Positions 1 to 9,138 of a DNA stretch of 9,514 nucleotides are shown in pieces. This stretch comes from Leptospirillum sp. Lineage in GTDB: Bacteria > Nitrospirota > Leptospirillia > Leptospirillales > Leptospirillaceae. The stretch's first letter is position 1; each line of letters opens with the position of its first letter. Both the position numbers and the translations under genes were made by a program. The notes beneath the pieces are model-generated. The model ran no database searches and was not told the DNA's origin. It worked only from the letters and a program-made list of their open reading frames with translations. The stretch spans positions 1 to 9,514 of the forward strand of contig DAHWKF010000050.1 of assembly GCA_027343785.1 (NCBI GenBank), given 5' to 3'.

Positions 1-2124
<2,124 letters not shown>

Positions 2125-2181
2125 AGGGTCTGGCCGTGATCGGTCCGTCCGGTGCCGGGTCCATGAAAAAGGGAGGATGTT

Positions 2182-4632
2182 TTGTCGCTGATACCGTTTG
2201 AGACTGTTGTTTCCATCGATACCGAGATGAAGACGGCGTATCTCAATTATTCCATGAGCGTGATTGTCGGACGCGCCCTTCCGGACGTCCGGGACGGACT
2301 GAAGCCGGTCCAGAGGCGCGTCCTGTTTGCCATGCAGGAGATGGGGGTTCGCCCCGGGGGGCCCTACCGGAAATCGGCGCGCATCGTCGGAGACGTGATC
2401 GGAAAATATCATCCGCACGGAGACGTCGCCGTCTACGACACGGCGGTCCGGCTGGTGCAGCCGTTTACGCTCCGGTATCCCCTGATCGACGGCCAGGGCA
2501 ATTTCGGGTCCGTCGACGGCGACGCTCCGGCCGCCATGCGTTACACCGAGATCCGCCTCGAACAGCTGTCGGAAGAAATGATGGCCGAACTGGACGAGGT
2601 AACGGTCGAGTTCGTTCCGAACTATGACGAATCCCTCCAGGAACCCCGCGTCCTTCCGGCGAGACTTCCTCTCCTCCTCCTGAACGGTTCGGCGGGCATC
2701 GCCGTCGGCATGGCGACGAATATCCCTCCCCACAACATTACGGAGGTGATCGACGCCCTCCTGGCCCTGATCGACAATCCTGACCTGTCGGTGGACGACC
2801 TTCTGAACATCGTCCATGGTCCGGATTTTCCGACGGGGGGCCTGATCATGGGAAGGTCCGGTATCGAATCGGCCCTCCGGACGGGACGGGGCTCCATCGT
2901 CATGCGTGGTGTGGCGGATATCGAAGAAAGCACCCGGGCCGACCGGGAGGCTATCGTCATTCGGGAAATTCCCTACCAGGTCAATAAGGCCCGTCTGATC
3001 GAAAGGATCGCGGAACTGGTCCGTGAAGGCGCTCTGGACGGCATCGCCGACATCCGGGACGAATCCGACCGGGACGGCATGCGGGTGGTCATCGACCTGA
3101 AACGGGATGCGAATCCGCATGTCGTGCTGAATCGCCTGTACTCCCAGACACCGCTCCAGACCTCTTTTGGCTACAACTTTGTCGCCCTGGTCAACCAGCG
3201 TCCGATGGTTCTCTCCATCCGGGAGGCCCTGACGCATTTTCTGTCGTTCCGCCAGGACGTGGTGACGCGAAGGACCTTGTTCAGGCTCCGGAAAGCCCGG
3301 GAGCGTTTTCATATCCTGGAAGGACTCAGAAGGGCCATCGACCTGATGGATCAGATCATTACCCTGATCCGCGCGTCCGCATCACCGGACGCGGCGCGGA
3401 CGGGACTGATCGAACAGTTCGCCTTTTCCGAAATCCAGGCCCGGGCGATCCTCGAGATGCGGTTGCAGCGACTGACCGCGCTGGAGAGGGAAAAGATCGA
3501 GGCCGAACATGAAGAGGTCCGGATCATGATCCAGGGTCTTGAAGAGATCCTCGGTTCCAGGGCGAAGCTGATGTCGGTTATCCGGGAAGAGTTTACGACC
3601 CTCCGGGAAAAATACGGGGACGCCCGCCGGACGCGAATCGTTCCGGACGACGGAGAGATCTCGATCGAATCCATGATCCCCAACGATCCCTGCTATATCA
3701 CGCTGACATATCAGGGTTACATCAAGCGCGTATCGCATGACGCCTATCCGACCCAGCGAAGGGGCGGCAAAGGCCGGAGCGGGGTCTCGCTCAAGGAAGA
3801 CGACGCCGTCACCATCACCCTGACGCCCACCGCCCATGAAACGATTCTTTTTTTCACGGATATCGGAAAAGTCTATCGGGTCAAGGCCCATGAAATTCCG
3901 GAGGTCCAGAGAACGGCGCGCGGGAAGCCGATCCGGGGATTTCTTCCGTTGGCGCCTGACGAAAAAGTGACAAAAATGCTGAACGTGTCCTCCTTCGAAG
4001 GGGAGAAGAGTCTGATCTTTGTCACCGCCAACGGCACGATCAAACGGACGGCCCTGATCCATTACTCCTCCATCCGGCAATCGGGCATCATTGCCCTGAC
4101 ATTGCGGGAAGGGGACCGTCTGGCGCAGGTCCTGATTGGCGATCCGGACAGTCATGTGCTCGTGGCGACGCGGCATGGCATGGCCATTCTGTTTCCGATT
4201 GCGGAGGTCACCGAACAGGGTCGGACGGCCACCGGCGTCCGCGCGATCCGGTTAAAACCGGAAGATCGTGTCGCGGATGCGGAAATCGTGACCGAGACCG
4301 ATCCGGTGGCGGTCGTGACGGAAAAAGGCTATGGAAAGCGACTGGACGTCCAGAAGTTCCGCCACCAGCACAGGGGGGGAATGGGGCTCAAGATTTCCCG
4401 CGCCGGGGAAAAGATCGGATCGGTGGTCTCGCTGGTGAAGGCCGGTGACGCGGACGATCTGACGGTGATCACCTCAAAGGGGGTCACAAACAGGGTTCAG
4501 GCCAGCGAGCTCAGGACGATGGGGCGGGGAGCGCGGGGGGTGATCGTCATGCGGCTGGGAGAGGAGGACTGGATTGTCTCGGCTGTCGTCAGTCCTCCCC
4601 GGGAGGCCGAAGGTGAGTCCGACGGGGCGTAG
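2182..4632 (+). CDS. gyrA: DNA gyrase subunit A
   Basis: GyrA is the DNA-breaking and rejoining subunit of gyrase, 816 aa (E. coli 875). The TTG start at 2182 has a GGGAGG ribosome site at 2171-2176, 5 nt away. The ATG at 2178 is out of frame and stops after four codons, and the next in-frame ATG (2227) would remove conserved N-terminal sequence. The winged-helix/tower part shows ALPDVRDGLKPVQRRVL near residue 32, GKYHPHGD at 74-81, Arg120 and catalytic Tyr121 in AMRYTEIRL, and GSAGIAVGMATNIPPHN. The C-terminal part from about 500 reads as six pinwheel blades. The first blade carries an intact GyrA box QRRGGKG at 525-531 (3754-3774), which marks true gyrase rather than ParC. The tail is short and only mildly acidic. 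Position 82, equal to E. coli Ser83, is Val, while Asp86 (E. coli Asp87) is kept. The last 20 nt overlap the next gene. Confidence 0.98.
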   Translation: MSLIPFETVVSIDTEMKTAYLNYSMSVIVGRALPDVRDGLKPVQRRVLFAMQEMGVRPGGPYRKSARIVGDVIGKYHPHGDVAVYDTAVRLVQPFTLRYPLIDGQGNFGSVDGDAPAAMRYTEIRLEQLSEEMMAELDEVTVEFVPNYDESLQEPRVLPARLPLLLLNGSAGIAVGMATNIPPHNITEVIDALLALIDNPDLSVDDLLNIVHGPDFPTGGLIMGRSGIESALRTGRGSIVMRGVADIEESTRADREAIVIREIPYQVNKARLIERIAELVREGALDGIADIRDESDRDGMRVVIDLKRDANPHVVLNRLYSQTPLQTSFGYNFVALVNQRPMVLSIREALTHFLSFRQDVVTRRTLFRLRKARERFHILEGLRRAIDLMDQIITLIRASASPDAARTGLIEQFAFSEIQARAILEMRLQRLTALEREKIEAEHEEVRIMIQGLEEILGSRAKLMSVIREEFTTLREKYGDARRTRIVPDDGEISIESMIPNDPCYITLTYQGYIKRVSHDAYPTQRRGGKGRSGVSLKEDDAVTITLTPTAHETILFFTDIGKVYRVKAHEIPEVQRTARGKPIRGFLPLAPDEKVTKMLNVSSFEGEKSLIFVTANGTIKRTALIHYSSIRQSGIIALTLREGDRLAQVLIGDPDSHVLVATRHGMAILFPIAEVTEQGRTATGVRAIRLKPEDRVADAEIVTETDPVAVVTEKGYGKRLDVQKFRHQHRGGMGLKISRAGEKIGSVVSLVKAGDADDLTVITSKGVTNRVQASELRTMGRGARGVIVMRLGEEDWIVSAVVSPPREAEGESDGA

Positions 4633-5431
4633 GATCCTTTCCGGGGTCCTCCTGACGGCTGTTTTGCTGGGGGGATGCCAGAAGGATCGCGCGCAGAGCC
4701 ATTTCAGCAAGGCGGAAGACGCCCTGGTCCATATGAATCTTGCTTTGGCGAGAAAAGAGTTTCACGCCGCCATCGAAGCGTCCCCCAGTTCCCATCTGGC
4801 TGGACGGGCCTTCTACGAACTGGGACGGATGGACGACCTGTACGGGAACGATCCGGAAAAAGCGTCCGCCCATTATATGAAATCCCTCGAGAACCTGAAG
4901 GACGGGAAGCTTCGCCAGAGGGTTTCGATCGATCTGGCTACCGATCTCGACCACCTGGGAAAGCCCGACGAGGCGCTGGCCATCCTGAGAAGGCTCGAAG
5001 GCCCGGATTTGTTGTCTTCCTATGAACCCCGCGTCTGGGATTTGTCGGCCCGGATACTCGAGCACGAAGGCCGCTACACCGAAGCCTTGGCCTATTATAA
5101 AAAAGTGTCGGCGCGGGACGGGGACAGTTTCCGGGGACAGAAAGCCCAGTTCAAGGCCGGACTTCTGGAGAACCTGACGTCCGACCCCCATTCCGCGGCG
5201 GCGGATCTGCAACATTTCGTCGAACGTTACCCCGGCAGCCCTTTTGCTCCCATCGCGCGCTTCAATCTGGCCCTGACGCTGGATCGCCTGGGAGACCACC
5301 AGAAAGCGCTGTCAATTCTTGAGTCGATCAAGGATAATTATCCCAACCATGATGTCGTTCTCCAGCGCATGGCGGAAATACGCCATGAAATCCGGGAACA
5401 ATCGAAACAGCCGGACAACAAGGGTTCATGA
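4613..5431 (+). CDS. TPR-repeat lipoprotein of unknown function
   Basis: Predicted 272-aa exported lipoprotein. I chose the GTG at 4613: it has GGGAGG at 4601-4606 with a 6-nt gap and gives a compact signal peptide, with Arg6-Arg7, a hydrophobic stretch and the lipobox LLGGC (lipidated Cys22 at 4676-4678). An in-frame TTG at 4574 would add 13 residues deep inside gyrA. Gln at +2 suggests outer-membrane sorting by the Lol rule known from enterobacteria. The mature part is nearly all alpha-helical tetratricopeptide-like repeats, at about 30-62, 64-93, 98-130, 137-168 and 205-238. The last (FNLALTLDRLGDHQKALSI) is the clearest. The polar tail EQSKQPDNKGS ends the protein. The size and plan resemble BamD/YfiO or CpoB-type TPR proteins, but I see nothing that fixes either identity, so no symbol is given. 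It overlaps gyrA by 20 nt and is probably translationally coupled to it. Confidence 0.85.
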   Translation: MSPTGRRILSGVLLTAVLLGGCQKDRAQSHFSKAEDALVHMNLALARKEFHAAIEASPSSHLAGRAFYELGRMDDLYGNDPEKASAHYMKSLENLKDGKLRQRVSIDLATDLDHLGKPDEALAILRRLEGPDLLSSYEPRVWDLSARILEHEGRYTEALAYYKKVSARDGDSFRGQKAQFKAGLLENLTSDPHSAAADLQHFVERYPGSPFAPIARFNLALTLDRLGDHQKALSILESIKDNYPNHDVVLQRMAEIRHEIREQSKQPDNKGS

Positions 5432-5473
5432 CGGCCTGAACCGTCCGTCCGGCTTCCGACAAGGAATCCGCCC

Positions 5474-6112
5474 GTGAGAATCACCGAAACGTTCCGTTCC
5501 ATCCAGGGTGAATCCCGTTTCGCCGGGTGGCCCTGTTTTTTTATCCGGACGACGGGTTGTCCCCTCCGGTGCCGCTGGTGCGACACGGCCTATGCTTTCT
5601 ATGGGGGAGAGGAGCAACCGGTCGACTCCCTGGTGGAGCAAGCCGTCGAATCCGGAACCCCGCTTGTCGAGATAACGGGGGGGGAACCGTTTGTCCAGCC
5701 CGAACTCCCGGAACTCGCGCAAAAATTGATCGCAAACGGGAAGACCGTCCTGATCGAAACATCCGGGGGATTTTCTATCCCTTCCGGCCTGAACCGGGAA
5801 TGCCACCTCATTGTCGACCTGAAACCGCCGGGTTCGGGAATGGAGCAGTGGATGAAACACGAACATTTCGCGGATTTGGGCCAGCGGGATGAAATCAAGG
5901 CCGTTGTCGCAGGCCGCGATGATTTTGACTGGGTGACTGAAAAGCTGGGACAATGGGGTCTGTGGGACCGTGTTCCGGTAACGGTGTCCCCCGTTTTCGG
6001 GGAATGCGATCCCCGTTTGCTGGCCCGGTGGGTGCTGGATTCCGGGTTGCCCATTCGGGTGCAGGTACAGCTTCACAAGATTCTTTTTGATCCCATGATG
6101 AGGGGCGTCTGA
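5474..6112 (+). CDS. queE: 7-carboxy-7-deazaguanine synthase (radical SAM)
   Basis: QueE converts 6-carboxytetrahydropterin to 7-carboxy-7-deazaguanine, the radical ring-contraction step of preQ0/queuosine synthesis. The protein is 212 aa (E. coli QueE 223). The N terminus MRITETFRSIQGE is typical of the family. The cluster-binding motif GCPLRCRWCD has Cys29, Cys33 and Cys36 in the CX3CX2C spacing for a 4Fe-4S cluster with SAM. ITGGEP at 67-72 is the SAM-contacting GGE motif, and DLKPPGSG and RDEIKAVV are further family blocks; the C terminus QLHKILFDP is also characteristic. The GTG start at 5474 is preceded by AAGGAA at 5461-5466, 7 nt away, and the conserved family N terminus begins right there. 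The gene sits 42 nt after the lipoprotein gene and 2 nt before queC. The reaction needs QueD product, but queD is not in this window. Confidence 0.94.
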   Translation: MRITETFRSIQGESRFAGWPCFFIRTTGCPLRCRWCDTAYAFYGGEEQPVDSLVEQAVESGTPLVEITGGEPFVQPELPELAQKLIANGKTVLIETSGGFSIPSGLNRECHLIVDLKPPGSGMEQWMKHEHFADLGQRDEIKAVVAGRDDFDWVTEKLGQWGLWDRVPVTVSPVFGECDPRLLARWVLDSGLPIRVQVQLHKILFDPMMRGV

Positions 6113-6114
6113 CC

Positions 6115-6825
6115 ATGTCGGGAAGGGACCTGGACGAACCTGAAAACAGATCTCCCGGAGGCAAGGGATCGGTGGTTCTGGTCAGCGGCGGGATGGACAG
6201 CGCCGTCACGGCGGCGATGGCGGTGCGGGACAGTCCGAGAGTGGCTTTCCTGCATGTCCGGTATGGCGCCAGGGCGCAGGAAAGGGAAGAAAAGTCATTC
6301 CGGGAACTCGCCGGCCATTGGGGGGTGGAGAGGATCCGGATCGTCGATCTGGCTCCGCTATCCGTCCTGGGCGGATCCGCGTTGACCGACCGGTCGATCG
6401 ACATTCCTCCCGCCAATCCGGACGCGCCCGGCATCCCGGCGACCTATGTCCCCTTCAGGAACGCCCATTTTCTTTCCATCGCGACCAGCTGGTGCGAAAT
6501 ACTCAGGTACGACCGGATCTGGATCGGAGCGGTGGAAGAGGACAGTTCGGGTTATCCGGATTGCCGTCGCGTTTTCTATGATGCCTTCGAGGAAGCGATT
6601 CGACTGGGAACCCGTCCCGGAACGAATATCCGGATCGTGACGCCGGTCATTCATCTGGACAAGGGCGAAATCGTTGCGGAAGGGATTCGCATGGGTGTTC
6701 CGTTCGAGCTCACCTGGTCCTGTTACCGCGAAGGTGACCGGGCCTGCGGGAGATGCGACAGTTGCGCGCTGCGCCTTCGCGGTTTCGCCCGGGCCCGGTT
6801 TCGGGACCCTCTCCCCTACGAATAA
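6115..6825 (+). CDS. queC: 7-cyano-7-deazaguanine (preQ0) synthase
   Basis: QueC uses ATP and ammonia to turn 7-carboxy-7-deazaguanine, the QueE product, into preQ0. The protein is 236 aa. Visible motifs are the PP-loop SGGMDS at 24-29 (6184-6201), YVPFRNAHFLS, the substrate-region block DSSGYPDCR, and a zinc site of Cys203, Cys211, Cys214 and Cys217 (CX7CX2CX2C) near the end. The ATG at 6115 lies 2 nt after the queE stop, with GAGGGG at 6100-6105 as ribosome site. This gives 23 residues before the PP-loop, longer than usual. An in-frame GTG at 6172, preceded by GGAGG at 6157-6161, would give a more typical MVLVSGGMDS start and 217 aa. Both are possible; I prefer 6115 because of the tight coupling to queE. 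It is probably the last gene of the gyrase-queuosine transcription unit. Confidence 0.94.
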   Translation: MSGRDLDEPENRSPGGKGSVVLVSGGMDSAVTAAMAVRDSPRVAFLHVRYGARAQEREEKSFRELAGHWGVERIRIVDLAPLSVLGGSALTDRSIDIPPANPDAPGIPATYVPFRNAHFLSIATSWCEILRYDRIWIGAVEEDSSGYPDCRRVFYDAFEEAIRLGTRPGTNIRIVTPVIHLDKGEIVAEGIRMGVPFELTWSCYREGDRACGRCDSCALRLRGFARARFRDPLPYE

Positions 6826-6845
6826 GAAAGCCTTGCAGGGCCGGC

Positions 6846-6874
6846 TTGCCGAAAAGGCCATGTTGGAGGATACT
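6846..6874 (+). promoter_or_regulatory. Possible pepA promoter
   Basis: In the 117-nt gap between queC and pepA, TTGCCG (6846-6851) and GATACT (6869-6874) are separated by 17 nt and each match the sigma-70 consensus at 4 of 6 positions. Transcription would start near 6881, inside the inverted repeat listed next. No other -35/-10 pair in the gap looked better. The match is modest and pepA could instead be read through from queC. Confidence 0.3.
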
Positions 6875-6892
6875 GGACAACTGTTCTGTCCA
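6874..6892 (+). repeat. Perfect 6-bp inverted repeat upstream of pepA
   Basis: TGGACA (6874-6879) and TGTCCA (6887-6892) are perfect inverse complements around a 7-nt loop. No T-run follows (TTCATCG), so it does not look like an intrinsic terminator. It overlaps the expected start point of the candidate pepA promoter, so it could be a protein-binding dyad or a 5' leader hairpin. A repeat this short can arise by chance. Confidence 0.35.
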
Positions 6893-6942
6893 TTCATCGT
6901 TCGCTCTCGGGTTTGACGCGCTACAGAAAGGATATGGTCAGC

Positions 6943-8541
6943 ATGGATCGTGAAAAGATGGAAAAGGTCGAAGTATCGGTAAAAACCACGGATCCCCTGG
7001 GATCTTCCGCGGAAGGCCTGGTGGTGGGCGTATGGGACGACGGCCGGATGGCCCAGGATTTCCGGAAACGTCTGGATGCGGTTCTTTCGGGAGAAGTATC
7101 CCGGATCATCGACAACGGGGAGTTCAAGGGGGCTTCGGGGGACGTCCTCTTCCTGCCGACCATGGGAAAACTGCCCACCCGGTACCTGATCCTGTCCGGT
7201 CTGGGGGCGAAAAACAAGACCTCTCCCGAATCGATCCGGAAGTTGACCGGAACGGTCGCGAAGATGGCCCGTTCCCGAAACCTAGCGTCTCTTGCCTCGA
7301 CACTTTTGTTGAACGATGCCGGAGACCCCGAAAACGTATCCGAAGCCATCGTCGAAGGCGCGCTCCTGGCGCTGTACCGCTTTGACCATTACAAGAGCGA
7401 TGACGGGGAAAAGAAGGGAAAGGGAAAAAAATCTTCATCCGCTGCAAAGGATTTTTCGAGCCTGACCCTTTACGCATCCAGGGAGACGGAAAAAAAGGCC
7501 AAAAATGGCATTGAATGGGCGCGGGCCATCGTCCGGGGAACATATCTCGCCCGGGATCTCGGCAATCATCCGGCCAATGTCGCCACACCGACGATGATCG
7601 CCCAGAACGCTTCCTCCGAAGCCAAGAAAAGGGGAATCCGTTTTGTCAGTTATGACCGGGAAAAGCTCGAGGAAATGGGTCTGGGCGCGCTGGTCGGCGT
7701 CGCCAAGGGGTCGATGGAGCCGGCGAGACTGATCCAGCTCGAATATCGTCCTGCGAAAGCCGTCAACGCCAAACCCGTGCTTCTGGTCGGAAAAACCCTG
7801 ACCTTCGACTCCGGCGGAATTTCCCTCAAGCCGGCCGAAAAAATGGAAACGATGAAAGGGGATATGTCGGGAGGGGCGGCGGTTTTGGGGACGATGATGT
7901 CCATTGCCGACCTCAAGATACCCTTGTGGGTGGTGGGTTTGATGCCGGCGACGGAAAATATGCCCTCCGGTACCGCCAACAAACCGGGAGATGTCCTTCG
8001 GGCTTTCAACGGAAAGACGATCGAGGTGATCAACACCGATGCGGAAGGACGCCTGATCCTGGCGGACGCCCTGTCCTGGGGGGTCAAGAACTTTGATCCG
8101 GCTCTCGTCATCGATCTCGCGACCTTGACGGGCGCCGTGACCGTCGCTCTGGGAGCGCACGCCATCGGTGTTCTCGGTAACGACCAGAAACGGATGAAAG
8201 AAGTTCTGGAAACGGGAGAAAAGGTGGGTGAACGGGGATGGCAGCTGCCCATGTTCGAAGAGTACTTTGAGCAGATCAAGAGCCCGATCGCCGATGTGCA
8301 GAACGTTGGGGGACGGGGAGGCGGTACGATCACGGCCGCCGCGTTCCTCTCCCATTTTGTCGACGACAAGCCGTGGGTTCATCTGGATATTGCCGGAACG
8401 GCATGGGTCGAGTCCGACGAGCCATACAAGCCGAAAGGTAATGTGGGAATCGGCATTCGCCTTCTGACCCATTACTTGGATCGGCTGGCCCAGGACAAGG
8501 ATCTCCGGAAACCGGAAAAACGTCCATCCGGAAAAAAATAA
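6943..8541 (+). CDS. pepA: Leucyl aminopeptidase (M17 family)
   Basis: Cytosolic dinuclear-metal aminopeptidase that removes N-terminal residues, especially leucine, from peptides; 532 aa (E. coli PepA 503). The M17 active site is complete: Lys284, Asp289, Lys296, Asp307, Asp366, Glu368 and Arg370, each exactly 14 positions after E. coli Lys270, Asp275, Lys282, Asp293, Asp352, Glu354 and Arg356. The signature NTDAEGRL lies at 364-371. The N-terminal domain is less conserved and ends in a Lys/Ser-rich low-complexity linker (about 151-168, EKKGKGKKSSS) that accounts for much of the extra length. Two A7 runs lie in this area. I chose the ATG at 6943 with AAAGGA at 6927-6932 (10 nt); the in-frame ATG at 6934 is only 1 nt from that site and the TTG at 6913 lacks one. 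In E. coli PepA also binds DNA (Xer recombination, carAB control); whether this protein does cannot be seen here. Confidence 0.96.
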   Translation: MDREKMEKVEVSVKTTDPLGSSAEGLVVGVWDDGRMAQDFRKRLDAVLSGEVSRIIDNGEFKGASGDVLFLPTMGKLPTRYLILSGLGAKNKTSPESIRKLTGTVAKMARSRNLASLASTLLLNDAGDPENVSEAIVEGALLALYRFDHYKSDDGEKKGKGKKSSSAAKDFSSLTLYASRETEKKAKNGIEWARAIVRGTYLARDLGNHPANVATPTMIAQNASSEAKKRGIRFVSYDREKLEEMGLGALVGVAKGSMEPARLIQLEYRPAKAVNAKPVLLVGKTLTFDSGGISLKPAEKMETMKGDMSGGAAVLGTMMSIADLKIPLWVVGLMPATENMPSGTANKPGDVLRAFNGKTIEVINTDAEGRLILADALSWGVKNFDPALVIDLATLTGAVTVALGAHAIGVLGNDQKRMKEVLETGEKVGERGWQLPMFEEYFEQIKSPIADVQNVGGRGGGTITAAAFLSHFVDDKPWVHLDIAGTAWVESDEPYKPKGNVGIGIRLLTHYLDRLAQDKDLRKPEKRPSGKK

Positions 8542-8557
8542 CCCGTTTTGCGGGGTA

Positions 8558-8588
8558 TTGAGATCCGAAAATGATTGTCTGGTATAAT
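8558..8588 (+). promoter_or_regulatory. smpB promoter with extended -10
   Basis: TATAAT at 8583-8588 is a perfect -10 box and is preceded by TGG (8580-8582), giving the extended TGN motif. A TTGAGA at 8558-8563 could act as -35, but the 19-nt spacer is long; an extended -10 tolerates this. It lies in the 61-nt gap after pepA. Transcription would start near 8595, only about 8 nt before the smpB GTG at 8603. It probably drives smpB and perhaps ssrA. Confidence 0.6.
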
Positions 8589-8602
8589 GAAAGGGCAACA
8601 AG

Positions 8603-9094
8603 GTGTCCGGTTCGGAAAAGTCAGCACCCCGCGAAAGGGCGACCGCGACAAACCGCAAGGCCTTTCACGAATATGAAGTTCTGGAAAGGTTCGAGGCCGG
8701 TATTGTCCTTTACGGAACCGAAGTGAAAGCGCTTCGCGACGGAAGGGTCAATCTGGGGGATTCCTTTGTCCGGGTGGAAAACGAAGAGGCCTGGCTGTGG
8801 CAACTCCATATCGGGCCTTACATGGCGGCGTTCAGGGACAATCACGAGCCCATGCGGAAAAGAAAACTCCTGTTGCACAAGAAGGAGATTCTCCGGATCA
8901 TGGGTCTGGTCCGGCAAAAAGGGCTGACGGTCGTGCCGCTGAGGATTTACTCGGGCCATCGGGGAATGTTCAAGGTTGAAATCGCCCTGGTCCGTGGAAA
9001 GACCCAGGGAGATAAAAGGGACGCCATTCGGGAGCGGGAGGCCAACCGTGAAATTCAGCGGGTCTTCCGGTCCCGTCAGAAAGTTGGCCGTTAA
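8603..9094 (+). CDS. smpB: SsrA-binding protein SmpB
   Basis: SmpB binds the tRNA-like end of tmRNA and brings it to stalled ribosomes, with its C-terminal tail placed in the empty mRNA channel. The protein is 163 aa (E. coli 160). Family blocks are NRKAFHEYEVLERFEAGI near 17-34, YGTEVKALRDGRVNLGDSFV, EAWLWQLHIGPY, RKRKLLLHKKEI, VPLRIY and VRGKTQGDKRDAIRERE, followed by the basic tail EIQRVFRSRQKVGR. The start is GTG at 8603 with AAAGGG at 8590-8595, 7 nt away; no other start fits the conserved N terminus as well. The partner RNA gene ssrA begins 44 nt after the stop. The 44-nt gap shows no terminator and no convincing promoter, so the two may be co-transcribed and the RNA processed. Confidence 0.97.
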   Translation: MSGSEKSAPRERATATNRKAFHEYEVLERFEAGIVLYGTEVKALRDGRVNLGDSFVRVENEEAWLWQLHIGPYMAAFRDNHEPMRKRKLLLHKKEILRIMGLVRQKGLTVVPLRIYSGHRGMFKVEIALVRGKTQGDKRDAIREREANREIQRVFRSRQKVGR

Positions 9095-9138
9095 GGGCGG
9101 CCAGCAGAGATCTCCATTCACCGACGTTCGATTTTCAA

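Noticed and set aside
2163..2201. Small frame ATG at 2163 (12 codons, ending TGA) before and over the gyrA start
   Set aside because: It lacks its own ribosome site and overlaps the gyrA ribosome site and start. A frame of 12 codons is expected by chance.
5432..5473. Possible preQ1 riboswitch in front of queE
   Set aside because: The 42-nt gap has no preQ1-type pseudoknot core or A-rich tail, and QueE/QueC lie inside an apparent operon. I see only the queE ribosome site.
8541..8556. CCCG-TTTTG-CGGG hairpin right after pepA as a terminator
   Set aside because: The stem is only 4 bp and is followed by ATTGAG rather than a T-tract; the smpB promoter begins immediately after.
7435..8658. A 407-codon open frame on the - strand across pepA and into smpB
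   Set aside because: It is antisense to the catalytic part of PepA, has no recognisable motif and has the composition of a codon-bias shadow.
9095..9138. Promoter for ssrA in the smpB-ssrA gap
   Set aside because: TTCGAT at 9127-9132 is at the right distance for a -10 box but is a poor match and has no -35 partner (GCAGAG at 17 nt). Not supportable as a feature.
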